DNA of 64,000 nucleotides from Streptomyces sp. WMMB 322 (GTDB lineage Bacteria > Actinomycetota > Actinomycetes > Streptomycetales > Streptomycetaceae). The stretch is taken from contig NZ_FMHI01000008.1 in NCBI RefSeq assembly GCF_900090145.1, positions 186,001 through 250,000 on the forward strand, read 5' to 3'. Made by a program: the position numbers and the translations under genes. Positions 46,423 through 53,313 of this stretch are shown here, in pieces. Under the pieces are notes generated by a model. That model worked only from the letters and a program-made list of their open reading frames with translations. It ran no database searches and was not told where the DNA came from. The stretch's first letter is position 1, and the number at the start of each line of letters is the position of its first letter.

Positions 46423-47331
46423 TCAGGGTTTACGGGCCACCCCCGCGTAGCTCGGCACCTCCTCGCCGGACAGGTGCGCCGGGGTGTCCGGGTCCGGGCG
46501 CCACTGGTGGGGGAGTACGAGGCCGGGGTCGGCCGGCTCCAGACCGTCGAAGAAGCGGGCCACCTCCGAGCGCGTACGGGGCCGAAGCGGACAACCGCCC
46601 GGATACGTTCCGAGAACCGTCTCGGCCCGCGCCGCGGCGTCCTCGTCGAGGAAGTCGGCCGTCGCGTGCGTGAGGACGAGATGGCTGCCGGCGGGGAGCG
46701 CGCCGAGCAGCGTGCGGACGATGTCGTACGGATGCTGCTCGTCGCGCACGAAGTGCAGCACGGCGCCGAGGGAGAGGCCCACGGGGCGGCCCAGGTCGAT
46801 GGTGTCGCTCAGGCCGGGGGCGTCGAGGATGCTCTCCGGGTCCGTGAGATCCGCGTGCACATAGGCGGTGCGGCCTTCGTCGTTGCCGTCGCGCGCCGCA
46901 CGGGCATGCCGCAGGACGAGGGGGTCGTTGTCGCTGTAGACGACCTTCGCCCCGGGGTCGGCCTCCCGGGCCGCCTGGTGCAGATTCGGCTCGGTGGGGA
47001 TGCCGGACCCTATGTCCAGGAACTGCCCGACCCCGCGCTCGGCAGCGAGCCAGCGGGTCGCCCGGAGCATGAAGTCCCTGTTGGCCCGTGCCGCGTTGCG
47101 CACCGCCGGCATTGCGGCAACCACGGATTCCGCAGCCCGCACGTCGGCGTCCGAGTGGTCACGGCCGCCCAGGTAGTAGTCCTGCATGCGGGCCGGGTGC
47201 GCTCTGCCGGGCTCCGGTGCGGGTCCGGCCCGGCCGCCGGCGCGGCCGCCGCGGGAGGCTCCCGCCGGCCGCGCCGCTTCCGTCCGTCCCGGGGGTCCGG
47301 TCACTCCAGTCACTCCGGTCACTCCAGTCAA
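46423..47331 (-). CDS. DUF574 SAM-dependent methyltransferase, copy 2
   Basis: A 302-residue paralogue of the protein at 33468, with MQDYYLGGRDHSDAD, FLDIGSGIPTEPNLHQA, VVYSDNDPLVLRHA and LRPRTRSEVARFFDGLEPADPG. Its substrate is unknown. The N-terminus is a T-G-V repeat encoded by 9-bp tandem repeats. TTG 47331 has GGAG 6 nt upstream; GTG codons at 47322, 47313 and 47304 within the repeats are alternatives, so the true start is uncertain. It lies 34 bp downstream of a DUF397 gene on the same strand and may share its transcript. Confidence 0.82.
   Translation of the reverse strand: MTGVTGVTGVTGPPGRTEAARPAGASRGGRAGGRAGPAPEPGRAHPARMQDYYLGGRDHSDADVRAAESVVAAMPAVRNAARANRDFMLRATRWLAAERGVGQFLDIGSGIPTEPNLHQAAREADPGAKVVYSDNDPLVLRHARAARDGNDEGRTAYVHADLTDPESILDAPGLSDTIDLGRPVGLSLGAVLHFVRDEQHPYDIVRTLLGALPAGSHLVLTHATADFLDEDAAARAETVLGTYPGGCPLRPRTRSEVARFFDGLEPADPGLVLPHQWRPDPDTPAHLSGEEVPSYAGVARKP
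47299..47330. repeat. 9-bp tandem repeat at the start of methyltransferase copy 2
   Basis: About 3.5 copies of a GGTCACTCC/AGTCACTCC unit (plus strand) encode the alternating Thr-Gly-Val N-terminus. Each unit offers a GTG start in frame on the minus strand, so repeat copy number could move the start without loss of frame. Confidence 0.7.
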
Positions 47332-47364
47332 CGGTGGCTCCGTTTCCGTGCTGGGCGGTCGTGG

Positions 47365-47622
47365 TCATCCGTGGGTGAGCAGGAAGTCGGCTTCACCGCG
47401 CTTGGCGCCGCGTATGAAGGTGTCGATCTCGGCGGGGTCGTATATCAGGGCGGGCCCGTCCGGGTCGGTGGACTGCCGCAGCGCGACGCGGCCGTCCCCC
47501 AGCATCATCACCTCCAGGCAGTTCCCGCCGTTCGGGCCGCTCCACGGCTTGTGCCAGCCCTCGGCACCCAGCTCCCGGGAGGGCATGCCGTTGTAGATGT
47601 GCTGTGTCGTGTCGCGGCCCAT
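47365..47622 (-). CDS. DUF397 protein, copy 1
   Basis: The 85-residue protein has the DUF397 core: WHKPWSGPNGGNCLEVMML, VALRQSTDPDGPALIYDPAEIDTFIRGAKRGE. DUF397 proteins pair with XRE-DUF5753 regulators (WhiJ/BldB-type modules of development) and are thought to modulate them. ATG 47622 has AAGGAG 10 nt upstream. It begins 4 bp after the end of the HTH gene at 47627, so the two are co-transcribed. Confidence 0.88.
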   Translation of the reverse strand: MGRDTTQHIYNGMPSRELGAEGWHKPWSGPNGGNCLEVMMLGDGRVALRQSTDPDGPALIYDPAEIDTFIRGAKRGEADFLLTHG

Positions 47623-47626
47623 GCAG

Positions 47627-48487
47627 TCAGAACTCCTTGCGGATCTCACCGAGGAGAGCCTCGGTGCTTCGTGCCGGTGCGGCCTGCGCACCTATGCGGT
47701 CCAGTGCCTCCAGATAGACGGTGGTGTCGCGGCGCTCGTCGTAGTAGACGGCGCCGCTGAGGCTCTCGGCGTAGACGATGTCGGGCAGTTCGGGGATCTC
47801 GAACCGGAAGAGCTGGAACGGCCCGAACATGGCGGGGTGCGCCCCGGCGGCGAACGGGATGATCTGCACGGTGACGTGAGGCAGGGCGGCGCTCTCGATC
47901 AGCCGGTCGATCTGGCCGCGCATCACCTGCGGAGTGCCGACGTGCCGCCGCAGGACCTGCTCCTCCAGCACGACCCACAGCCGCGGCGCGTCCGTCCGTC
48001 TCAGTAGTTCCTGGCGCTCCATGCGCAGGGCCACCCGGCGCCCCAGCTCCTCCTCCCCGGCGTTGGGGAAGCCGGTGCGCAGCAGCGCCCGCGCGTACTC
48101 CTCGGTCTGGAGCAGCCCGTGCACGCAGTGTGGCTCGTAGGCGCGGATCAGGCTCGCCTCGCCCTCCAGGCTGACGTAGAGGCTGAACCACGAAGGCAGC
48201 ACGTCGCGGAATCCCTGCCACCAGCCGGGCCGGTTCGCTTCGTCGACCAGTTCGAGAAAGGCGGTGATCTCGTTCTCGGGAATTCCGTACGTTTTGAGAA
48301 GTTTCTCCACGTACGGCGGCTTGAGGCCCACCTCGGCCTTCTCCATGCGGCGGACCGTCGTGGTGTTCACGCTCAGGGCCGCGGCCGCTTCGGCGAACGA
48401 GCATCCGGCGGCCTCGCGCAAGTCCCGCAGTCGCATGCCGAGGACCATCTGACCCACGGTCGGAGCGGTACGGCCGTCAGCCAACAC
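47627..48487 (-). CDS. XRE-family regulator with DUF5753 domain, copy 1
   Basis: The 286-residue protein has an N-terminal helix-turn-helix (about residues 18-70, LRDLREAAGCSFAEAAAALS then TVRRMEKAEVGLKPPYVEKLL) and a C-terminal DUF5753 domain with IRAYEPHCVHGLLQTEEYARAL and LPDIVYAESLSGAVYYD. This is the WhiJ-type regulator of streptomycetes, usually encoded with a DUF397 partner. GTG 48487 follows GGAGGGG closely. It is divergent from an RsbW-like ATPase, and a palindrome lies between them. Confidence 0.9.
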   Translation of the reverse strand: MLADGRTAPTVGQMVLGMRLRDLREAAGCSFAEAAAALSVNTTTVRRMEKAEVGLKPPYVEKLLKTYGIPENEITAFLELVDEANRPGWWQGFRDVLPSWFSLYVSLEGEASLIRAYEPHCVHGLLQTEEYARALLRTGFPNAGEEELGRRVALRMERQELLRRTDAPRLWVVLEEQVLRRHVGTPQVMRGQIDRLIESAALPHVTVQIIPFAAGAHPAMFGPFQLFRFEIPELPDIVYAESLSGAVYYDERRDTTVYLEALDRIGAQAAPARSTEALLGEIRKEF

Positions 48488-48518
48488 GCCTCCCCTCCAC
48501 CGGACTTGCCCGGCCAGA

Positions 48519-48535
48519 AGTGTCCCATGCGATCA
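48519..48535 (-). promoter_or_regulatory. Conserved leader motif upstream of XRE-DUF5753 copy 1
   Basis: AGTGTCCCATGCGATCA (plus strand) lies 32 bp upstream of the start and matches 14 of 17 bases of a sequence 41 bp upstream of the second XRE-DUF5753 gene (51318-51334). It is likely a promoter or operator part shared by the two regulator genes. Confidence 0.45.
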
Positions 48536-48562
48536 GTGCACGGGCCACTCTGTTCCTCCGAT

Positions 48563-48577
48563 TCTGCAATTCGCAGA
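48563..48577. promoter_or_regulatory. Palindrome TCTGCAATTCGCAGA between divergent HTH and ATPase genes
   Basis: The 15-bp near-perfect dyad lies in the 218-bp divergent region between XRE copy 1 and the ATPase gene at 48706. A very similar element, TCTGCAATTACAGA, forms the middle of the triple repeat at 51762-51797 on the other strand. I infer an operator for the HTH proteins of this island. Confidence 0.45.
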
Positions 48578-48705
48578 CTGGCTATTGCCAACCGGGACGA
48601 GCACGGCGCATAGTGATGGATGTGATACAGCTCATGCCCCGCATGGTGCTGCCTCCGCGCCCTGTCCCTCCCCGCAGCAGGTAGTCGGAAGGCGTCGAAC
48701 CCACC

Positions 48706-49158
48706 GTGGCCTTGTCCCGCCCTGTCATACCGCTCTCCCCGTCCTCACCCGTCGGGGCGCTCGTGCGTCGCGGCGGCTTCGAGCTGCCCGCACACGCCAC
48801 GGCGGTGGCCGAGGCCCGCAAGATGGTGCGCGGTCAGGTGCGCAGCTGGGGACTGCCGGAGGAGGTCGGCCGCACGGCGCAGCTCGTCGTCTCGGAGTTC
48901 TTCACCAACGCCGTGGTGCATACCGACAGCTGCCGCGTCCGCTGCAGACTCCAGGTCTGCGAGCAGCGGCTGCGCATAGAGGTGTGCGACGAGGGCAGGG
49001 GATGCGACGAGGTGGCTCCCCGCCGGGCGTCCGCGGAGGATGTGAACGGCCGGGGACTGCAGCTCGTGAACGCGGTCGCGGAGAGCTGGGGTGTGCGCCC
49101 GGAGGACTCGGACTCCGGGCGCGTCGTGTGGGCGGAGCTGCCTCTTCCCCGGCTGTGA
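48706..49158 (+). CDS. RsbW-like ATP-binding protein, copy 2
   Basis: The 150-residue protein is a GHKL ATPase of the RsbW group: LVVSEFFTNAVVHT (N-box), IEVCDEGRGCDEV (G1) and NGRGLQLVNAVAESWGV (G2). It may act as an anti-sigma or related switch protein together with the divergent HTH-DUF397 pair, a common arrangement in streptomycetes. GTG 48706 has GGAAGG upstream at a longish 13-nt spacing. Confidence 0.82.
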   Translation: MALSRPVIPLSPSSPVGALVRRGGFELPAHATAVAEARKMVRGQVRSWGLPEEVGRTAQLVVSEFFTNAVVHTDSCRVRCRLQVCEQRLRIEVCDEGRGCDEVAPRRASAEDVNGRGLQLVNAVAESWGVRPEDSDSGRVVWAELPLPRL

Positions 49159-49333
49159 CCGCATGTCCACACGCGTCACTCGCATCCCTGCCGCATCATC
49201 GGTTGCGCGGCTTGCGAATTTCCTTTCCCTACTGGGTAGTTGCGGTGCTCTTCGCCACATCGCCGTGCCATGCTTCGCCGTGACGGAACGTGTACGCAAC
49301 GGGACGCGTGCACGGCGGGACGGTGAGGGACGC

Positions 49334-50149
49334 ATGCGCGGAGACGAAGTCGCGGAAGGTCAGGGAGTGGACGTCACAACTCCCAGTGTGGCGCGTATGT
49401 ACGACCACTACCTCGGCGGAAAGGACAACTACGAGGTCGACCGTCAGGCCGTCGAGGAACTCGACAAGGTCGTACCGAGCACCCGGCCGCTGGCCGTCAA
49501 CAACCGCCGCTTCCTCCGGCGCGTAGTCCGCGTCCTCGCGGAGGAGTACGGCGTGCGGCAGTTCCTCGACCACGGGTCAGGCCTGCCGACGCAGGACAAC
49601 GTGCACCAGGTCGCGCAGCGCGTCGACCCGAAGGCGCGGGTCGTCTACGTCGACAACGACCCCATCGTGCTGGCCCACGGGCGGGCCCTGCTGGACGAGA
49701 ACACCAACACCGCGGTCATCCAGGCGGATCTGCGCGACACCGACGAGATCTTCGCGCACCCCGAGGTGGGCCGGCTGATGGACCTCTCCGAGCCCGTCGG
49801 TGCCCTGTTCGTCTCCGTGATGCACTGCATCCCCGACTCCTCCGACCCGGCGGCCGTGCTGCGCCGCGTCGCCGAACGCCTTCCGTCGGGCAGCTTCCTG
49901 GTGATCAACCAGCTGGTGAGCGAGGACAAGGCGACCCGGGACTTCGTCACGGACTTCATGGCGAAGGCCACCGGCGACCGCTGGGGCAGGGTGCGTCAGG
50001 CGCACGAGGTCGAGCGCTACTTCGACGGTCTGGAGATCCTGGAGCCGGGCCTGGGGGAGATCAACGACTGGCGGCCGGACTCGGACCTCGGGCCGAAGCA
50101 ACTCACCGACGAGTGGTACGAGTTCGGAGGCGTCGCCCGCAAGCCCTGA
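49334..50149 (+). CDS. DUF574 SAM-dependent methyltransferase, copy 3
   Basis: The 271-residue protein has TPSVARMYDHYLGGKDNYEVD, the SAM site FLDHGSGLPTQDNVHQ (DHGSG where copies 1 and 2 have DIGSG), VVYVDNDPIVLAHG and EVERYFDGLEILEPGL. Substrate is unknown. ATG 49334 follows GAGGGA. It lies between the ATPase gene and a convergent HTH gene. Together with copies at 33468 and 46423 it makes three members within 17 kb. Confidence 0.87.
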   Translation: MRGDEVAEGQGVDVTTPSVARMYDHYLGGKDNYEVDRQAVEELDKVVPSTRPLAVNNRRFLRRVVRVLAEEYGVRQFLDHGSGLPTQDNVHQVAQRVDPKARVVYVDNDPIVLAHGRALLDENTNTAVIQADLRDTDEIFAHPEVGRLMDLSEPVGALFVSVMHCIPDSSDPAAVLRRVAERLPSGSFLVINQLVSEDKATRDFVTDFMAKATGDRWGRVRQAHEVERYFDGLEILEPGLGEINDWRPDSDLGPKQLTDEWYEFGGVARKP

Positions 50150-50359
50150 CCACCGGCGGCGGGGCGCGGTGCGCAGGGCGGGGCCCCGCCGGACGGGATA
50201 CCGCCGGGCCGCTGGCGCTCCGTTGCCCCGGTCCGCTCCGCATCGGGCCGCGGCCAGGGCCTGTGCGGCGGTACATGCGGACAGCTCTCGACCGGACGGC
50301 TTGATACGGCGGCACGGTATCGCGGGGCACATGCCCCGGGCCTGTCCGGCGGAGAGTCC

Positions 50360-51277
50360 CTAGCCCGGGTGCCGCTCGAAGCGGCTCAGCAGCCTCTCCA
50401 GGAACTCGACCGTCATCGACGGCGGTTCGGCCGTAGCGCACAGGCGGTCCATGACCACCATGTAGTTCTCCACCTCTTCGCGCTTCTCCAGGTACAGCGA
50501 GGAGGTGAGCTGTTCCAGATAGACGATGTCCGGCAGGTCCGGCTCCTGGAAACGCAGTATCGTCACCGGTCCGCCGGCGGCGGCGAGGCCGCCGATCGCG
50601 AACGGCGCGATCTGCACGGTGATGTTGGGCTGTTCGGTCGCCCACAGCAGCCGTTTGATCTGCTCCCGCATCACCGATGCCCCGCCGAGCGGGCGTTGCA
50701 GGGCCGCCTCGTCGACGACCGCCCACAGCTTGGGGCTGTGCGGCCGGGTGAGGATGGCCTGCCGGTCCTGGCGGAGCTCCACGCGTCGCTCGATCTCCTC
50801 CGTCGACGCGCGTGGATGCCCCAGCCTCATGACGGCGCGGGCATAGTCCTCGGTCTGCAACAGACCGGGGACGAACTGCACTTCGTACATGCGGATGACG
50901 GAGGCCGCTTCCTCCAGGCCGATGAGTCTGTCGAACCACGGCGACATCACATCGCTGTACTTCTGCCACCAGCCGGGGGTGTTGGCGTGCCGCGCCAGGA
51001 CCAGATACTCCTCGCGCTCCGGTCCGGAGGTGACTCCGTAGAGCGAGAGCAGATCGGCGACGTCCCGCTCCTTGCAGCCCACTCTGCCCAGTTCGAGGCG
51101 GCTGATCTTGGCGTGGGAGCCCCGGATCGCGTCCCCGGCCTGTTCACGGGTGATGCCACGCCCCTCGCGGAGCCTGCGCAGCTGCGTGCCGAGCACGATG
51201 CGCAGAATCGTCGGGCCGCCACGGGGATGGTCCAGGATCCGCCTGACCGAGGAATCGCTTTCCCGCTCTGCTGACAT
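50360..51277 (-). CDS. XRE-family regulator with DUF5753 domain, copy 2
   Basis: The 305-residue protein has the helix-turn-helix LRRLREGRGITREQAGDAI then HAKISRLELGR, and DUF5753 segments WWQKYSDVMSPWFDRLIGLE, MYEVQFVPGLLQTEDYARA and LPDIVYLEQLTSSLYLEK. It is a WhiJ-type regulator and a clear paralogue of the gene at 47627. The DUF397 gene at 51450 lies 172 bp upstream on the same strand, so here the DUF397 gene comes first, the reverse of copy 1. A shared leader motif lies at 51318. Confidence 0.9.
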   Translation of the reverse strand: MSAERESDSSVRRILDHPRGGPTILRIVLGTQLRRLREGRGITREQAGDAIRGSHAKISRLELGRVGCKERDVADLLSLYGVTSGPEREEYLVLARHANTPGWWQKYSDVMSPWFDRLIGLEEAASVIRMYEVQFVPGLLQTEDYARAVMRLGHPRASTEEIERRVELRQDRQAILTRPHSPKLWAVVDEAALQRPLGGASVMREQIKRLLWATEQPNITVQIAPFAIGGLAAAGGPVTILRFQEPDLPDIVYLEQLTSSLYLEKREEVENYMVVMDRLCATAEPPSMTVEFLERLLSRFERHPG

Positions 51278-51317
51278 CAGGTCTTCCCTGCTCCCGTGAG
51301 TGACGAGCCGAGCGCCC

Positions 51318-51334
51318 AGTGTCCCACTCGGTCA
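51318..51334 (-). promoter_or_regulatory. Conserved leader motif upstream of XRE-DUF5753 copy 2
   Basis: AGTGTCCCACTCGGTCA (plus strand) matches 14 of 17 bases of the element at 48519. Read on the minus strand it starts TTGACC-like with one more base, so it may include a -35 box. Confidence 0.45.
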
Positions 51335-51449
51335 ACGGCCCGTACAGTCATGCTGCTTGCACATACCCCGGCCATGTGCCACACCGTTGTGGCGCCGCAT
51401 ACGGCCGGGGGCCACGCGCCCCCCGCTGTCCGACCCGGCATCGCCCGCG

Positions 51450-51692
51450 TCAGCCGCCCGCGGTCAGCAGGTCGTCGAAGTCGCCGTCCTTGGCGCCCTG
51501 CACGAACGCCGCCATCTCGGCGGGCGTATAGACCAGCGCGGGGCCCGAAGGGTGGCGCGAGTTGCGCACGGCGACGTGACCGCCCGGCAGGCCGGCCAGC
51601 TCGACACAGTTGCCGTTGGGGTTGCTGCGCGCGCTCTTGCGCCAGGTGACGTTCCTGAGGCGGGTGGCCTCGATTCCGTTCTCGATCTGCAT
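51450..51692 (-). CDS. DUF397 protein, copy 2
   Basis: The 80-residue protein has VTWRKSARSNPNGNCVELAGLPGGHVAVRNSRHP and ALVYTPAEMAAFVQGAKDGDFDDLL, the complete DUF397 pattern. It is probably the partner of the XRE-DUF5753 protein encoded just downstream. ATG 51692 has GAGAGG 6 nt upstream; an ATG eight codons earlier lacks a site. The triple TGCAA repeat lies 70-105 bp upstream. Confidence 0.87.
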   Translation of the reverse strand: MQIENGIEATRLRNVTWRKSARSNPNGNCVELAGLPGGHVAVRNSRHPSGPALVYTPAEMAAFVQGAKDGDFDDLLTAGG

Positions 51693-51761
51693 GAATGGCC
51701 TCTCTGTGACGTCCATCTGACAGCCGTACGGGGGTTGTTGGGTCGTACTGTCTCACAGCCG

Positions 51762-51797
51762 CACGTTCTTGCATCTGTAATTGCAGATGTACTTGCA
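51762..51797 (-). promoter_or_regulatory. Three tandem 12-bp TGCAA repeats in the divergent DUF397 promoter
   Basis: Read on the minus strand the region is TGCAAGTACATC, TGCAATTACAGA, TGCAAGAACGTG in direct succession. The centre also forms a CATCTG/CAGATG dyad, and GTACTT/AAGTAC (51789-51808) forms another. Period and symmetry suggest binding of several HTH protein units. It lies between the divergent genes at 51692 and 51905. Confidence 0.5.
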
Positions 51798-51904
51798 GGC
51801 GTAAGTACACGCGGTGGAGAATGGCTCGCGCAGCGGTACTGAGCGGTGAACGTGCCCCGGAATCACCACAGTTCGGCTCATCTGTCCCTCACTCTGGAGT
51901 CCTG

Positions 51905-52108
51905 GTGACCTCATTCGGATCCGAACGTCCCGCCTCGGCCGGGCCGCTGGACGCTCAGGCCGCCGTCGTGGAGCTCGAACACTGCGACTGGGACGCCCCG
52001 TTGACGCGTCTGCTCCTGCTGCTGGAGATCGCCGACCGGCCGGCCTGGCTGCGGGAGGTCGCCCGCGGCGCACGGCGCGGCGGCTCCGGTCAGTCCTCGG
52101 GCGCCTGA
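51905..52108 (+). CDS. Small hypothetical protein divergent from DUF397
   Basis: A 67-residue frame from GTG 51905, 5 nt after GGAG. It contains AAVVELEHCDWDAPLTRLLLLLEIADRPAWLREVARGA, a convincing amphipathic/hydrophobic helix region, and a Ser/Gly-rich tail. A longer frame from ATG 51821 lacks a ribosome binding site. I do not recognise the family; its place across a regulatory repeat from a DUF397 gene resembles small genes linked to HTH-DUF397 modules. Confidence 0.4.
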   Translation: MTSFGSERPASAGPLDAQAAVVELEHCDWDAPLTRLLLLLEIADRPAWLREVARGARRGGSGQSSGA

Positions 52109-52310
52109 AGGCCAGCAGGGCCCGGGCACACCTGCGTCCCGGAACTCACGACGCCTCCGGCGCGTCAGTTCACTCCGCGTCAGCCTTGCGCCGTCACACT
52201 CGGCCGGCCCGTCACCTCGTCACTTCGCGGGCGCCACGCCTTCTCCCGGCCTTCGCCCGAATCCCGCACACTGGGACAAACGGACGAGCCCACCCGAGGA
52301 GAACCGCCCG

Positions 52311-53210
52311 ATGAATGACCGCTCCGAAGCCCCGGCCGCCGAAGGCCGCGTGGTCGTCGGCGTCGACGGATCCGAACCCTCCTTGCGTGCCCTCGACATG
52401 GCCGCCGAGGAAGCGGACCGCAGAGGCGTCGCGCTCGAGATGGTGATTTCCGCCGGATGGCCCCGCCGCTCCAGGGTCCCCGTGCTGGAGGCCGACACCG
52501 AACGCATCAGGTCCGCCGCGGCGGCCGTCCTGGACGCGGCGGGGCAGCGGGCCCACGAGCGCGTTCCCGGACTGCGCGTCATGGCGCAGGTCCACACCGA
52601 GGCCCTGGCGGCCGACACCCTCGTCAAGGCCAGCCGCAGCGCCGCGCTGACCGTCGTCGGCACGCGCGGGCACGGCGGGTTCTCCGGGCTGCTCATCGGC
52701 TCGGTCAGCCTCCGCGTCGCCACGCACTGCGAGGGCCCGCTGATGGTCGTCGGCGACAGCCGCAAGGGCGGCGCCACCGACCGCGGCACCGTCATGGTGG
52801 GCATGCACTCCGAGTCGGACGAGGCCGCGCTGCGATTCGGCTTCGAGGAGGCCGGCCGCCGCGGTTCGTCGCTGCGCGTCCTGCACGCCTGGCACCACCC
52901 CCGCATGCCCGGCAGGCTCCAACTGCCGCCCAGCGAGGCCGAGCAGGCCCGCTCGGCCGCGTCGGAACTCGTACGCAAGCTGGTGGAGCCGGTCCGCAAG
53001 GACCACCCCGGCGTGCAGGTCAGCGCCGACGAGCAGGGCGGCAGCCCGGCAGCCACCCTCATCGAGGCCAGCCGCGCCGCCGACGTCCTCGTGATCGCCG
53101 TGCACCGCCGTCCGCACCGCCGCCTGGGACTGCAGCTCGGGACGGTCGCGCACGCGGTGCTGCACCATGCGCACTGCCCGGTGGTGCTGGTGCCCACCCC
53201 GGCGGGCTGA
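52311..53210 (+). CDS. Universal stress protein with two USP domains
   Basis: The 299-residue protein is a tandem UspA fold. The first domain starts VVVGVDGSEPSLRAL and has a full ATP-binding signature, GTRGHGGFSGLLIGSVS (G-x2-G-x9-G-S). The second (about residue 158 onward) ends AVHRRPHRRLGLQLGTVAHAV, where the first two glycines are missing, so it may not bind ATP. Expected in stress or dormancy responses. GAGGAG precedes ATG 52311. The oxidoreductase gene follows after 103 bp on the same strand. Confidence 0.9.
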   Translation: MNDRSEAPAAEGRVVVGVDGSEPSLRALDMAAEEADRRGVALEMVISAGWPRRSRVPVLEADTERIRSAAAAVLDAAGQRAHERVPGLRVMAQVHTEALAADTLVKASRSAALTVVGTRGHGGFSGLLIGSVSLRVATHCEGPLMVVGDSRKGGATDRGTVMVGMHSESDEAALRFGFEEAGRRGSSLRVLHAWHHPRMPGRLQLPPSEAEQARSAASELVRKLVEPVRKDHPGVQVSADEQGGSPAATLIEASRAADVLVIAVHRRPHRRLGLQLGTVAHAVLHHAHCPVVLVPTPAG

Positions 53211-53313
53211 GCGCACCTGCGGGCGCACGGATACTCCACCGGCCTCCTGGCCCGTTTACGGCCGGTGCCTGGGCGCACCCGCAAATTCCGGAACCCAGCA
53301 CGTGGAGGCCTAC

